A DNA stretch of 64,000 bases from Mycobacterium sp. (GCA_025965895.1 JAOPWC010000130.1:21130-85129), one strand, 5' to 3'. Shown: positions 17,677-28,484, counted from the first letter of the stretch. Numbers and translations are program-made. Notes: generated from the letters alone by a model not told the origin.

Positions 17677-19422
17677 GTGATCGAGGCTGCCCCCGCTCCT
17701 GGCAACGGGCAGACGTTCCTGGGTCCCCGGGAGCGGGCCGTGGCATGGGAGCGGCTCGGGTCCGAGCAGTTCGACGTCGTGGTGATCGGCGGCGGCGTAG
17801 TGGGTGCGGGCGCCGCGCTGGACGCCGCCACCCGCGGGTTGAAGGTCGCGCTGGTGGAAGCGCGCGACTTCGCCTCCGGCACGTCGAGCCGGTCGTCGAA
17901 GATGTTCCACGGCGGCCTTCGCTACCTCGAACAGCTGGAGTTCGGCCTGGTGCGTGAGGCGCTGCACGAGCGTGAGCTGTCGCTGACCACGCTGGCGCCG
18001 CATCTGGTCAAGCCGCTGCCGTTCTTGTTTCCGCTGACCAAACGGTGGTGGGAGCGGCCCTACGTGGCAGCCGGCATGTTCCTCTACGACCAGCTCGGCG
18101 GCGCGAAATCAGTTCCGCCACAGAAGCACTTGACGAAGGCGGGAGCGCTGCGGCTGGCGCCGGGCCTGAAGCGCAGCTCGCTGATCGGCGGCATCCGCTA
18201 CTACGACACCGTGGTCGACGATGCGCGGCACACCATGACCGTCGCCCGCACGGCCGCACACTACGGCGCGGTGGTGCGGGCGTCGACGCAGGTCGTGTCG
18301 CTGCTGCGCGAGGGTGACCGCGTGATCGGCGTGCGCGTGCGCGACTCCGAAGACGGCGCGATGACCGGGGTGCGCGGCCACGTCGTGATCAATGCCACCG
18401 GGGTGTGGACCGACGAGATCCAAGCGTTGTCAAAGCAGCGCGGACGATTCCGGGTGCGCGCATCCAAGGGTGTGCACATCGTCGTCCCGCGCGACCGCAT
18501 CGTCAGCGAGGTGGCGATCATTCTGCGCACAGAGAAGTCGGTGCTCTTCGTGATCCCGTGGGGCACGCACTGGATCATCGGCACCACGGACACCGACTGG
18601 AACCTCGACCTGGCCCACCCGGCGGCCACGAAGGCCGACATCGACTACATCCTCGGGCACGTCAACACCGTGCTGGCCACCCCGCTGACCCACGACGACA
18701 TCGACGGCGTCTACGCCGGCCTGCGCCCGCTGCTGGCGGGGGAGAGCGACGACACTTCCAAGCTCTCACGTGAGCACGCGGTGGCGGTGCCTGCGCCCGG
18801 GCTGGTCGCGATCGCCGGCGGCAAGTACACCACCTACCGGGTGATGGGCGCGGACGCGGTGGACGCCGCCAGTGAGTTCATTCCGGCACGGGTGGCGCCG
18901 TCGATCACCGAGAAGGTGCCACTGCTGGGTGCCGACGGTTACTTCGCGCTGGTCAACCAGACCGAGCGGGTCGGTGCCTACTACGGGCTGCACCCGTATC
19001 GGGTGCGGCATCTGCTGGACCGGTACGGGTCGCTCATCGGCGAGGTGCTGGCGATGGCCGAGGACAGGCCGGAGTTGCTGACACCGATCACCGAGGCGCC
19101 GGTCTACTTGAAGGTGGAGGCGGTGTACGCGGCGGTCGCGGAGGGGGCCCTTCACCTCGAGGACATCCTGGCGCGGCGGATGCGGATCGCGATCGAATAC
19201 CCGCACCGCGGCGTCGACTGCGCTCGCGAAGTCGCCGAAGTGGTTGCGCCGGTGCTGGGTTGGGACGCGGCGGACATCAAACGCGAGGTCGACACGTACA
19301 TCGCGCGGGTGGACGCCGAGGTGCGCTCCCAACAGCAGCCCGACGACGAGTCGGCCGACGCGCTGCGGGCCGCGGCGCCGGAGGCCCGCGCCGAGATCCT
19401 CGAACCGGTACCCCTGACGTGA
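17677..19422 (+). CDS. glpD: Glycerol-3-phosphate dehydrogenase
   Basis: Membrane-associated FAD enzyme oxidising glycerol-3-phosphate to dihydroxyacetone phosphate and feeding the quinone pool. 581 residues, full length. FAD motif GGGVVGAG at about residue 32, GTSSRSSKMFHGGLRYLE and IGTTDTDW are family-typical. H37Rv glpD2 (Rv3302c) occupies the same place. The leader carries three 15-bp repeats. Its stop overlaps the GTG of the downstream pseudouridine synthase, so the two are co-translated. Confidence 0.95.
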   Translation: MIEAAPAPGNGQTFLGPRERAVAWERLGSEQFDVVVIGGGVVGAGAALDAATRGLKVALVEARDFASGTSSRSSKMFHGGLRYLEQLEFGLVREALHERELSLTTLAPHLVKPLPFLFPLTKRWWERPYVAAGMFLYDQLGGAKSVPPQKHLTKAGALRLAPGLKRSSLIGGIRYYDTVVDDARHTMTVARTAAHYGAVVRASTQVVSLLREGDRVIGVRVRDSEDGAMTGVRGHVVINATGVWTDEIQALSKQRGRFRVRASKGVHIVVPRDRIVSEVAIILRTEKSVLFVIPWGTHWIIGTTDTDWNLDLAHPAATKADIDYILGHVNTVLATPLTHDDIDGVYAGLRPLLAGESDDTSKLSREHAVAVPAPGLVAIAGGKYTTYRVMGADAVDAASEFIPARVAPSITEKVPLLGADGYFALVNQTERVGAYYGLHPYRVRHLLDRYGSLIGEVLAMAEDRPELLTPITEAPVYLKVEAVYAAVAEGALHLEDILARRMRIAIEYPHRGVDCAREVAEVVAPVLGWDAADIKREVDTYIARVDAEVRSQQQPDDESADALRAAAPEARAEILEPVPLT

Positions 19423-20294
19423 GCAGAGCCATCCGGGCTGCCCCGTTGCCGGTGCGCGACGGGCTCGGGCCGGCGCGGTTGCGGCTGCGCGGCGGCTCGG
19501 TCGTCGATGAGTTCCGGGTCAGGTTCGGTCCGGCCGCGGCGGCGAGGGTGCGGGCCGGCGAGGTCGTGGACGCCGACGGTGCCGTGCTCGACGTGGCAAG
19601 CGTGCTGCCCGCCGGGGCGCGGGTGTACTTCTACCGGGAGCTGCCCGACGAGGTGCCGGTGCCGTTTGACACTGCGGTGCTGCATCGCGACGACGGCATC
19701 GTCGTGGTGGACAAGCCACACTTCCTTGCGACGATGCCGCGGGGTCGGCACGTCGCCCAGACCGCGTTGGTGCGGCTACGCCGACAGCTCGATCTGCCGG
19801 AGCTGAGCCCCGCACACCGGCTGGACCGCCTCACCGCGGGCGTCCTGTTGTTCACCACCCGGCGCGAGCTGCGCGGGCGCTATCAATCGCTGTTTGCGCG
19901 GGGATTGGTGGCCAAGACGTATCTGGCGCGCTCGGCGGGCGTGGCGTCGGTGACGCCGCCGACTGTGGTGCGGAGCCGAATCGTGAAGCGGCGCGGTTGC
20001 CTACAGGCGGTTGTGGAGGCGGGCAAACCCAACGCGGAGACCTTGGTCGAGCCGCTCGGCGGCGCCCTCTACCGGCTCCAGCCGCGCACGGGGCGCACCC
20101 ACCAGTTGCGGGTGCACATGGCGTCGATCGGCCTGCCCATCGACGGAGACCCGTTGTACCCAACCGTTGTCGACGTCCCTGCCGACGACTTTTCGGCGCC
20201 GCTGCAGCTCCTTGCGGAGTGCCTCGAGTTCGAGGACCCCGTCAGCGCGGAGCGCCGCCGCTTCGTCAGCGGGCGCACGCTAGCCGGCCGATGA
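19419..20294 (+). CDS. RluA-family pseudouridine synthase
   Basis: Isomerises uridine to pseudouridine in rRNA or tRNA. 291 residues with the RluA active-site motif HRLDRLTAGVLLF (Asp nucleophile) and RTGRTHQLRVHMA. The N-terminal region is S4-like in position. The target site cannot be predicted. GTG start overlaps the glpD stop; its stop overlaps the ATG of the AraC-type regulator. Equivalent to Rv3300c by position. Confidence 0.88.
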   Translation: MSRAIRAAPLPVRDGLGPARLRLRGGSVVDEFRVRFGPAAAARVRAGEVVDADGAVLDVASVLPAGARVYFYRELPDEVPVPFDTAVLHRDDGIVVVDKPHFLATMPRGRHVAQTALVRLRRQLDLPELSPAHRLDRLTAGVLLFTTRRELRGRYQSLFARGLVAKTYLARSAGVASVTPPTVVRSRIVKRRGCLQAVVEAGKPNAETLVEPLGGALYRLQPRTGRTHQLRVHMASIGLPIDGDPLYPTVVDVPADDFSAPLQLLAECLEFEDPVSAERRRFVSGRTLAGR

Positions 20295-21412
20295 GAGCAC
20301 CGCAACCACCAGAACCAGAACTCTTCACCTCGTCGCCCCAGGTCCACACCACCGACGTGGACGAGGCGACCGACCTGTTGAACCGGGTTTATCTCCCGGT
20401 GAAGCTGAGCCCGAGCCGGTCCGCACGGCTGGACATGCGCATGAAGGCAGCGGAGCTCCCGATGTTGACGGCGGGCTACCTTCACTTCGGTGCCGACGTC
20501 TCGATTGGCGGAGACGACATCCCCGCTTACTACATCGAGGCGCCGTTGTCGGGAACGGCGGTGAATCGATGGCGCGACGGGTGCCTCGAGAAGACCGCCC
20601 AAGGTTCGGCCGCGGTCTTCTCGCCCGGCACTCCGTGCGACCTCAGCTGGTCGAACGACTGCGGCCAGGTCTGCCTCAAGGTGACGGAACCGCAGATGCG
20701 CCGTCATCTGGAAGGCATGCTCGGCCGGCCGGTGCGAAAGCGCATCACGTTTGCCCGGGGAATGCCGCTGAACGGCCCGACGTCAGGCAGTTGGTTCGAC
20801 TTGGTGCGAATTCTCGCGCGCGAGGCCGGCCGATCAGACGGCGTTCTAGGCCATCAGCTCGCCCTGGCGAACATGCAGCAGCTCCTGATCGATGGCCTGC
20901 TGTCGATACAACCGCACAACTACGCCGAGGCCCTCTTTGAAGACCACCGCGCGGCGAGTTCGGCGGTCGTCAAACGAGCAACTGACCTGGTCCACGCATA
21001 CCCTGAAAACCCTTGGAGCATAGCTGAACTCGCGCGCGCGACGGCTGTCAGCCCGAGTGCCCTGCAAAAAGCGTTCCAGCGGGCCGGTCAGCCGCCGCCC
21101 ATGACGTCCCTGCGACAGGTACGCCTGCGCCGGGTGCACGCCGAGCTTGCGCGCAGCTCTGCCGGCGCCACAACGGTCACGAGGACCGCGGGTCGATGGG
21201 GATTCGTTCACATGGGCCGGTTCGCTCAGCAATATCGGCAGATGTTCGGCGAGGTGCCCTCGGAAACGCTGCGCGCGGGCGTCAGCTCCGGCAACTCCGC
21301 CTTGCCCAGCGCATCGATCACGGCGCGCCGAGCGCTTCACCCCCGAGGTCGCCACCCACATGAACGTGTCGCGAACCGATCCGTTTCGCATCCACCGGGC
21401 AACGGCGGCTAA
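20291..21412 (+). CDS. AraC-family transcriptional regulator
   Basis: 373-residue regulator. Residues about 20-190 resemble the AraC-binding-like sensor domain (AELPMLTAGYLHFG, FSPGTPCDLSW), and a C-terminal AraC HTH follows (WSIAELARATAVSPSALQKAFQ and GFVHMGRFAQQYRQMFGEVPSETLR). About 45 further residues after SETLR are Arg/Ser/Pro-rich and probably not part of the fold, perhaps from loss of the original stop. Ligand and targets are unknown; the adjacent NmrA-like gene ten bases downstream is a candidate partner. Confidence 0.85.
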   Translation: MRAPQPPEPELFTSSPQVHTTDVDEATDLLNRVYLPVKLSPSRSARLDMRMKAAELPMLTAGYLHFGADVSIGGDDIPAYYIEAPLSGTAVNRWRDGCLEKTAQGSAAVFSPGTPCDLSWSNDCGQVCLKVTEPQMRRHLEGMLGRPVRKRITFARGMPLNGPTSGSWFDLVRILAREAGRSDGVLGHQLALANMQQLLIDGLLSIQPHNYAEALFEDHRAASSAVVKRATDLVHAYPENPWSIAELARATAVSPSALQKAFQRAGQPPPMTSLRQVRLRRVHAELARSSAGATTVTRTAGRWGFVHMGRFAQQYRQMFGEVPSETLRAGVSSGNSALPSASITARRALHPRGRHPHERVANRSVSHPPGNGG

Positions 21413-21421
21413 CTTTAGGGC

Positions 21422-22360
21422 ATGTACCTGATCACCGGTGCGGCCGGTGCGGTCGGCGGGGTGAGCCGGACCGTTGTCGAGCTCCTGCTCGAAAAGGGTG
21501 AGCAGGTGCGGGGGATGGTGCACCGCGACGACGTCCGCGCTGATCGGCTACGGGAACTTGGGGCCGACGTCGTGGTGGGTGACCTGACCCGGCCGGTGGA
21601 CGTCGTCGCCGCGATGGACGGCGTGACGCGGATGTTCTTCAACATGGGCGTCTCACTGGACTACCTGCAGGCCACCGCCGTGGTGTGTGCTGCAGCCCTC
21701 GATCACGGCGGCCTCGAGGTGCTGGTGAACATGTCGCAGTTGACGGTGTCGCAGATGACGCTGGCGAGCACCGAGGAGTCGCGGCAGCAGCGGCTGCACT
21801 GGCTGTCGGAGCAGATCATCAATTGGTCGGGGGCGCCCGTCACCCACATCAGGCCGACGGTGTTCCTGGACAACCCCCTCTTCACGCTGCTGGACCGGCG
21901 GTCGGTCGGCGAACGGGGAGTGCTGGCGCTGCCGTTCGGCACCGGCCGGACCTCGCCGATCGCCGCAGCGGACGTGGCACGAGTGGTCACCACCGTGCTG
22001 CAGGACCCGGCACACCGCGTCGGCAAGGTCTACGAGCTGACCGGGCCGCGAGTGCTCGATATCGCAGGCCTCGCCGAGGAGTATTCACGTGCGCTGAAGC
22101 GCCCGATCACCGCCGAGGACATCCCTTACGACGAATGGCTGCGGCACCATTTGCGACCGTCGGGGCTGCCCGACCACGTCCAGCAACACATCGCGACGAT
22201 GGCGCGACTGCATCGTGAGGACCGCTACAACCGCGCCACCGACGACGTCGAGCGCATCATCGGCGAGCCGGCCCGGACCGTCGGGCAGTACATCGCGTCC
22301 CACCCCGACCTCTTCGTCAGCCGGGCGCCTACCGCTGACATGCCGGGCACCAGTAGCTGA
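21422..22360 (+). CDS. NmrA-like NAD(P)-binding protein
   Basis: Atypical SDR/NmrA family protein of 312 residues. Rossmann start [13 protein letters not shown], then [13 protein letters not shown] typical of NmrA-type reductases or sensors. No catalytic YxxxK is evident at the usual place, fitting an NAD(P)-binding sensor or redox protein with relaxed chemistry. Overlaps the convergent nei gene by 32 nt. Function not assigned. Confidence 0.8.
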   Translation: MYLITGAAGAVGGVSRTVVELLLEKGEQVRGMVHRDDVRADRLRELGADVVVGDLTRPVDVVAAMDGVTRMFFNMGVSLDYLQATAVVCAAALDHGGLEVLVNMSQLTVSQMTLASTEESRQQRLHWLSEQIINWSGAPVTHIRPTVFLDNPLFTLLDRRSVGERGVLALPFGTGRTSPIAAADVARVVTTVLQDPAHRVGKVYELTGPRVLDIAGLAEEYSRALKRPITAEDIPYDEWLRHHLRPSGLPDHVQQHIATMARLHREDRYNRATDDVERIIGEPARTVGQYIASHPDLFVSRAPTADMPGTSS

Positions 22361-23096
22361 CGCGGTCACCGCTGCTGTCGGATTCGATCAGGGTTCCGCA
22401 GCGCCGGCACGGCTCGCCGCGTCGGCCGTAGACCCACAGCTCCTGTCCGTGGCGCCGATCGCCGGTGGTGGTGCGATTCCACCGAAACCTGTTGGCCCAC
22501 AGCATGTCATGCGCCCGCGACACTACCCGCAGCGGATCGGTGACCCGGGCCACCGGGGCAGTGGGGAGGTGGCCGGCGATGAAGCACAACTCGTTGCAGT
22601 AGACGTTGCCGACCCCCGCCATCACCCGCTGGTCCAACAGAGCCGCGGCGATCGGCCTGTCGGGCTCGGCCGTGAGGTTGGCCGCTGCACGCTGCGCATT
22701 CCAGTCGTCGCCCAGCAGATCAGGGCCAAGGTGGGCGACCCCGGACATGTCATGTTCACGGTCCAGGATCTCCAGCACGCCCAGGTCGATGCCCACCGCC
22801 TGTACATCGTTGGTTTCCAGAATGATCCGCAGCCGATGGTCGTTGACTCGCATTCGGCGTCGGCCGGCGCCCGCCACCCGCCAGCTGCCTTCCATCTTCA
22901 GATGGGAGTGAATGCTGGCCGGCCCGACGCGGATGAACAGGTGCTTGCCGCGGCTGATCACCTCGTCGACCCTGTGACCGGACAGGTCGACGGTGGCGAA
23001 CCGCGGTACCCGCACGTCGCAGCGGGTCAGCGTCTTGCCGACGAGCCCGTCGCGGAGATCGGCCGCGGTGTGCCAGACGGTGTCTCCTTCAGGCAT
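22329..23096 (-). CDS. nei: Fpg/Nei family DNA glycosylase
   Basis: Base-excision-repair glycosylase/AP lyase removing oxidised bases. 255 residues. Pro2 and Glu3 of MPEGDTV are the catalytic N-terminus; the H2TH-type segment is [15 protein letters not shown] and the C-terminal zinc finger CRRCG...CPAC is complete. Nei1 type rather than Fpg on the MPEGDT start. It lies nine bases after lhr, so the two are co-transcribed as a repair unit, as in H37Rv Rv3296-Rv3297. Confidence 0.93.
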   Translation of the reverse strand: MPEGDTVWHTAADLRDGLVGKTLTRCDVRVPRFATVDLSGHRVDEVISRGKHLFIRVGPASIHSHLKMEGSWRVAGAGRRRMRVNDHRLRIILETNDVQAVGIDLGVLEILDREHDMSGVAHLGPDLLGDDWNAQRAAANLTAEPDRPIAAALLDQRVMAGVGNVYCNELCFIAGHLPTAPVARVTDPLRVVSRAHDMLWANRFRWNRTTTGDRRHGQELWVYGRRGEPCRRCGTLIESDSSGDRVSYWCPACQR

Positions 23097-23105
23097 CGGC
23101 CCCGG

Positions 23106-26100
23106 TCACCGCAGTCGCAGGCCGCGTGGCGTCCTGACGAAGCCCGCATCGGCGAGCGCCGCGGCCACCTCCGCACGGTCGCCCGCCGGTGACGGCTCCA
23201 GCACCGGTACCCCGTCGACCTTTTCGATCAGCAGCCCGTCGATGCGTCGCGTGCCGACCATGTCGGCCAGCGCGCCGGCAGCCGCTCGTTGGGCCTCGCG
23301 ATCGTCGCCGCCGAAGTTCAGCAGGGACCGCCCGCCGCGCTCGAGGAACCACACCAGCTCACCGTCGACCAGCACGACGAGCGCGCCCGCTTTGCGACCG
23401 GGCCGGTGAGCGGTCTCGTCGTCACCCGCGGGCGATTTCGACGGCCACGGCAGCGCGGAACCGTACGGGTTGGCCGGGTCGGACGCGGCCAGCGCCACCG
23501 CCCGGTACTGCGGCTTGTCCGGATCGACGCTGTCCTGAAACGACCGCAGCCGGTCGACCGTCGAGGCGGCGGCGAACTGCGCCCCGCCCAGCGATTCCAC
23601 GAAGTAGCCGCGTTGGCAGCGGCCCGCATCCTCGAGTGCCGTCAGCACCTTGTACATCGTCGCGAAGCCGCCCGGCACGCGCTCCGACGCGACGGCACCC
23701 TTGGTCAGCACCCCGTGGCGCCCGAGCAGCAACTCGGCGGTGAAGTGTGCTCTCAGCGTGGAATCCGGCTCGGGCACCGGCAGCGCCGACCACCGGCCCG
23801 CGACGGTCGGATCCGCCGCCCGGGTCTGCGGATGCGCAAGGCTGTAGCGGCTCAGCCGCGGCGGACGGCGCTGTTGCCGGTGAGCAGGCGACGAGCGGCG
23901 ACCGCGGTGCGAGCCGGCCAGCAGCGCGCGTACGGGCGCGAACGTGTCACCGGTGACCCAGCCCGCCCATACCAACTCCCACAGCGCCTGCTTGAACTCG
24001 TCGCTGTCGGAGCCGTCGGCCAGCTTCCTGAAGAAGAAGCCCCCGCCGGGGCTGAGCGTGTCGCGGATCATCCGGTGACGGTCAGTGAACTCGATCTCGG
24101 CGCCCGGCACCAGCGAAAGTGGCGCGGTGTCGGCGCTGTGCAACGCGATCCAGCCGTCGCTGGCCGAGATCATCCCCGCTCCCGACCAGGTGACCTCGCC
24201 GGTCGCCAGCAACTCGTCGAGCATCGCCGGTTGGTAGTCGCGGACCCGCGCAGCGAGCACCAGGGGTTCGATCGCCGACGCGGGCATCGGCACACCGGCC
24301 AGCTGCTCGATCACCGCGGCCAGTCCGTCGGTACCCGACGTTGTTTGCTCGCCCACCTGCTGCCAGGACGGCAGGAACCGGCCGTACGCGGCGGTGGTGA
24401 CCGGCTCGACCTGCGCCCGCAGCGCCGCCAGCGACCGCCGGCGCAGCATCCGCAGCACCTCGGCGTCGCACCATTGATCCGGCTCCGGCAGGTCGGTGAA
24501 CTCGCCGCGCGTGAGCTTTCCGTCGACCGCGAACCGGCCCAGCACGTCGGCGGCCACCCGCAGACCCAAGCCGAACCGTGCGGCGGCGTCGGCCGTGGTG
24601 AACGGGCCCCGGGTGCGGGCGTAGCGGCCGAGGAGCTCGGTCAGCGGGTCGGCGACCGGCTCGGCGAAACTCACCGGCACGCCGGGCGGCACCGCGATGC
24701 CGACGCCGTCGCGCAGCCGGCCGATGTCCTCGATGGCCACCCACCACGTCCGTCCGGCGTAGGACACGGTGACCGCGCGCCGCGCCGCACGCAGGCCCTC
24801 CAGCCAGCCGCCGACGTCGGCAGCGCCGGATCGCTCCGCGACTTCCTGCTCGGTCAGCGGCCCGAGCAGCCGCAAAAGGTCGGCCACGCCTTCGGCGTCG
24901 CGTGCCTGACGGTCCTGGCTCAGATGCTGCAGTTGGCGGTGCGTCGCGGCGACGACGTCGGCGTCGAGCAGTTCGCGCAGCTCGACGCGGCCGAGCAATT
25001 CGGCCAGCAGGGTGCTGTCCAGCGAGAGCGCCGCGGCGCGGCGCTCGGCCAGCGGCACGTCACCCTCGTACATGAACGCGCCGACGTAGCCGAACAGCAG
25101 CGACGCCGCGTACGGCGACGGGTTTGCGGTTTCGACCTCGACCACGCGAATCCGGCGCTGGGCGATGCGGGTCATCAGCTCGGCGAGCATCGGCACGTCG
25201 TAGACGTCCTGAAGGCATTCGCGGACGGTCTCCAGCACGATCGGGAAATCGGGGTATTTGCGGGCGACGTCGAGCAGCTGCGCGGCGCGCTGCCGCTGGT
25301 GCCACAGTGGCGAGCGCCGGCCCGGGTGGCGGCGGGGGAGCAGCAACGCGCGGGCCGCGCACTCGCGGAATCGGGATGCGAACAACGCCGAGCCGCCGAC
25401 TTCGGCGGTGACGATGGGTTCGATGTCCTCGGCCTCGAACACGAACAGGTCCGCGCCCGGAGGGGCGTCCTCGGTGTCCGGCAGCCGGACCACGATCCCG
25501 TCGTCGGAGGCGGTCGGCTTCTCGTCGATGCCGTATCGCTCCCTCATTCGCCGGCCGATCGCCAGCGCGAGCGGCCCATGCACCCGTAACCCGTATGGGG
25601 AGTGCAGGATCACCCGCCAGTCGCCCAGTTCATCGCGGAATCGCTCGATCACCAGTGTGGTGTCGGTGGGCAGCGCATTGGTGGCCTGGCGCTGGTCGTC
25701 GAGCAGCTGCCGCAGATTTTCAGTGGCATGGCCCTCGAAACCCAAATCCGCACAACGCCTCTGGAATGCCTCGTCGTCGAGTCGTGCCAGTTCGCCGGTG
25801 AACGCGCCCAGTGCGCGGCCCAGCTCGGCCGGCCGGCCCACGCCGTCGCCATGCCAGAACGGCAGCCGGGCCGGTTCCCCGAACGCCGGGATCACCAGCA
25901 CCCGGTCATGAGTGATCTCGGTGATTCGCCAGCTCGTCGCGCCGAGCGAAATGACGTCGCCCGGACGTGACTCGTAAACCATCTCCTCGTCGAGTTCGCC
26001 CACGCGCGACGGCTTCTCGGAGTCCGCGCCCGCTGCGAGGTACACCGTGAACATCCCGCGGTCAGGGATCGCCCCGCCGGACGTCACCGCCAGCCGCTGT

Positions 26101-27653
26101 GCGCCCGGTCGTCCGGAGAGCGTCGCGGTGTCACGGTCGTAGACGATCCGCGGCCGAAGCTCCGCGAACTCGGTCGACGGGTATTTCCCGCTGAGCAGGT
26201 CGAGGGTCGCTTCGAACGCGCTGCGCGGCAGGGTCGCAAACGGCGCGCTGCGCCGGACCGCGTCGAACCAGCGATCGGCGTCCAGCGGTTCCAGTGCGCA
26301 CGTGGCAACGGTGTGCTGAGCCAGCACGTCGAGCGGGTTGGCCGGAACGCTGAGCTGTTCGATCTTGCCCTCGAGCATCCGCTGCACAGTGATCCCGCAG
26401 CCGACCAGATCCGTGCGGTGCTTCGGGAACACCACACCGCGGGAGATCTCGCCGACCTGGTGGCCCGCGCGCCCGATGCGCTGCAGCCCGTTGGCCACCG
26501 ACGGCGGCGCTTCCACCTGGATCACCAAATCGACTGCACCCATGTCGATTCCGAGTTCGAGGCTCGATGTGGCGACCACCGCCTTCAGCCTCCCGCTCTT
26601 CAGGTCGTCCTCGACTGCGGCGCGCTGCTCCTTGCTCACTGAGCCGTGATGGGCCCGGGCAAGCAGCGGCTCGGCGCCGAACGCCTGGGACATACCCATG
26701 ATGTGCGCGGGCGAGCCCCCCGGCACCTGGGGATTGCGCTCGGCGGGCAGTTCAATGCCCAAGCGTTCGGCATGAATCTCGTTCAGGCGCGAGGTGAGTC
26801 GCTCGGCCAGCCGTCGGGAGTTCGCGAACACGATCGTCGACTGGTGGGCCTCGATGAGGTCGGCGATGCGTTGCTCGACGTCGGGCCAGATCGTGTTGTT
26901 CGCCAGGTTGGCCATGTCCGGCACCGGGACCACGACCGACAGGTCGAAGGTCTTGTCCGCGGGCGGCGCGACGATCGTCGTGGGCGCCTGCCCGGACAAG
27001 AACCGCGCGACCTCCTCCGCCGGCCGCACCGTGGCCGACAGGCCGATGCGCTGCGCGGGCCGCTCCAGCAGCATGTCGAGGCGCTCCAGCGACAACGCCA
27101 GGTGCGAGCCGCGCTTGGTCCCCGCGACCGCGTGCACCTCGTCGACGATGACGGTTTGCACACCCGCGAGCGTCTCGCGCGCCGCCGATGTCAGCATCAA
27201 AAACAGCGACTCCGGCGTGGTGATCAGGATGTCGGGCGGTCTGGTGATCAGCTCACGGCGACGGGCGGTCGGGGTGTCGCCGGACCGGACGCCGACGGAG
27301 ATCTCGGGATCGGGCAGGCCGAGCCGCTGCGCGGTCCGGATGATGCCGGTCAACGGGGTGCGCAGGTTCCTCTCGACGTCGACGGCCAACGCCTTGAGCG
27401 GCGAGACGTAAAGGACCCTGGTGCCGGTGCCGGGCTTCGGTTCGGCGGTGAGCCGGTCGATGGCCCACAGAAACGCCGCGAGAGTCTTGCCGGAACCGGT
27501 GGGGGCGATGACGAGCGTGTTGTCCCCGTCGGCGATTGCCGACCACGCCTGGCGTTGCGCGGGTGTCGGCTCCTCGAACGTGCCCTCAAACCACTCGCGC
27601 GTGGCGACGCCAAAACGCGCGAGCGGATGCCGGGCAGACTGATCGATCTTCAC
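23106..27653 (-). CDS. lhr: Lhr-type large ATP-dependent helicase
   Basis: Superfamily 2 DNA (RNA:DNA) helicase of 1515 residues, the full Lhr length. Walker A APTGSGKTLAAF near residue 55, DEVH box VDEVHAV, and motif VI QRIGRAGHQVG define the core at residues about 1-860; the remainder is the long Lhr C-terminal region. Mycobacterial Lhr is an ATP-dependent 3'-5' translocase induced by DNA damage. GTG start at 27653. Followed by nei in the same transcript. Confidence 0.95.
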   Translation of the reverse strand: MKIDQSARHPLARFGVATREWFEGTFEEPTPAQRQAWSAIADGDNTLVIAPTGSGKTLAAFLWAIDRLTAEPKPGTGTRVLYVSPLKALAVDVERNLRTPLTGIIRTAQRLGLPDPEISVGVRSGDTPTARRRELITRPPDILITTPESLFLMLTSAARETLAGVQTVIVDEVHAVAGTKRGSHLALSLERLDMLLERPAQRIGLSATVRPAEEVARFLSGQAPTTIVAPPADKTFDLSVVVPVPDMANLANNTIWPDVEQRIADLIEAHQSTIVFANSRRLAERLTSRLNEIHAERLGIELPAERNPQVPGGSPAHIMGMSQAFGAEPLLARAHHGSVSKEQRAAVEDDLKSGRLKAVVATSSLELGIDMGAVDLVIQVEAPPSVANGLQRIGRAGHQVGEISRGVVFPKHRTDLVGCGITVQRMLEGKIEQLSVPANPLDVLAQHTVATCALEPLDADRWFDAVRRSAPFATLPRSAFEATLDLLSGKYPSTEFAELRPRIVYDRDTATLSGRPGAQRLAVTSGGAIPDRGMFTVYLAAGADSEKPSRVGELDEEMVYESRPGDVISLGATSWRITEITHDRVLVIPAFGEPARLPFWHGDGVGRPAELGRALGAFTGELARLDDEAFQRRCADLGFEGHATENLRQLLDDQRQATNALPTDTTLVIERFRDELGDWRVILHSPYGLRVHGPLALAIGRRMRERYGIDEKPTASDDGIVVRLPDTEDAPPGADLFVFEAEDIEPIVTAEVGGSALFASRFRECAARALLLPRRHPGRRSPLWHQRQRAAQLLDVARKYPDFPIVLETVRECLQDVYDVPMLAELMTRIAQRRIRVVEVETANPSPYAASLLFGYVGAFMYEGDVPLAERRAAALSLDSTLLAELLGRVELRELLDADVVAATHRQLQHLSQDRQARDAEGVADLLRLLGPLTEQEVAERSGAADVGGWLEGLRAARRAVTVSYAGRTWWVAIEDIGRLRDGVGIAVPPGVPVSFAEPVADPLTELLGRYARTRGPFTTADAAARFGLGLRVAADVLGRFAVDGKLTRGEFTDLPEPDQWCDAEVLRMLRRRSLAALRAQVEPVTTAAYGRFLPSWQQVGEQTTSGTDGLAAVIEQLAGVPMPASAIEPLVLAARVRDYQPAMLDELLATGEVTWSGAGMISASDGWIALHSADTAPLSLVPGAEIEFTDRHRMIRDTLSPGGGFFFRKLADGSDSDEFKQALWELVWAGWVTGDTFAPVRALLAGSHRGRRSSPAHRQQRRPPRLSRYSLAHPQTRAADPTVAGRWSALPVPEPDSTLRAHFTAELLLGRHGVLTKGAVASERVPGGFATMYKVLTALEDAGRCQRGYFVESLGGAQFAAASTVDRLRSFQDSVDPDKPQYRAVALAASDPANPYGSALPWPSKSPAGDDETAHRPGRKAGALVVLVDGELVWFLERGGRSLLNFGGDDREAQRAAAGALADMVGTRRIDGLLIEKVDGVPVLEPSPAGDRAEVAAALADAGFVRTPRGLRLR

Positions 27654-27803
27654 CTACCCATGGTGCCAACAACGTCCGACAACTACCGGCCGCCCGGTCG
27701 GCAGTTCGCTGCCGGCAGAACCATCCGCGACCGTGTCGGGGGCGAATATCCTGCGCGGCGGTCGTTTGCTGGCTGCAGCCGCCTCCGCAGGTAGGATGCC
27801 GTC

Positions 27804-28484
27804 ATGCGGCTGCCGGTGTCCCTCGCGGGACTGCTCACCGCGGCGGTGCTGTTGGCCGGCTGCGCGCACCCGATCCATGGCCGTGCGGTTGCCGCGCCGG
27901 TCCATGTCGGCAAGTCGCTCTCCGGTGCCGACCTTGACTCCGTGCTGCTGAGCCCGTCGCAGATCAGCGACATGGTCGGGGCCAAGCTGGCACCGCACAC
28001 CGACGTCGGTCGCCCGGTCCGCGGGGATCCGGCGCAGGGCCCGTGCGCGGCGCTGGACAGTGCGGGCATGCAACCCTTCATCGGCGACGGGTTCGGCGCG
28101 TTCCACCTGCTTCTGCTTTCCGATGGGATCCCGACCGAGCACGACCACGTCGTCACTCAGGCCGCCGCGGTCTACCCGGATTCTGCCAGTGCCACAAAGG
28201 TTTTCACCACCGCCGCGGCAAGCGTGGCGCCATGTAACGGCAAGGAGCTCAAGACCGAGGCCGCGTGGCGGTTCGCGGTCAACGACATCACCTCCGACGC
28301 GGTGCGGTGGAACAAAGAGCAGACGGACCTGCCGATCCTGTGGGTGTGCTACGGGCAGTCGCGGGTTCGCGCAAACGCCATACTCCAGGCCATGTCGTGC
28401 CAGGGAGACGACGGCGGACAGGCCAACGCCGACGCGATCCTCAATAAGATGTCGGCGACGGTGTGGGAGCTGTCCGGCGCCTGA
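27804..28484 (+). CDS. Lipoprotein with PknH-type sensor domain
   Basis: Exported lipoprotein of 226 residues: signal LLTAAVLLAGC with lipobox LAGC (Cys about residue 20). The mature domain resembles the extracytoplasmic sensor domain of mycobacterial PknH and relatives (LLSPSQISDMVG, and paired Cys in GPCAALD, APCNGKE, WVCYGQ and MSCQG likely forming two disulfides). Many such stand-alone sensor lipoproteins occur in mycobacteria; the ligand is unknown. Divergent from lhr over 150 nt of unremarkable sequence. Confidence 0.85.
   Translation: MRLPVSLAGLLTAAVLLAGCAHPIHGRAVAAPVHVGKSLSGADLDSVLLSPSQISDMVGAKLAPHTDVGRPVRGDPAQGPCAALDSAGMQPFIGDGFGAFHLLLLSDGIPTEHDHVVTQAAAVYPDSASATKVFTTAAASVAPCNGKELKTEAAWRFAVNDITSDAVRWNKEQTDLPILWVCYGQSRVRANAILQAMSCQGDDGGQANADAILNKMSATVWELSGA

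Noticed and set aside
16477-18003. 508-aa minus-strand ORF across lpdA and glpD
   Set aside because: Shadow frame of two well-supported genes, no domain character.
23289-25589. 766-aa plus-strand ORF antisense to lhr
   Set aside because: Arg/His/Gly-rich translation typical of GC-rich antisense frames; lhr is clearly the real gene.
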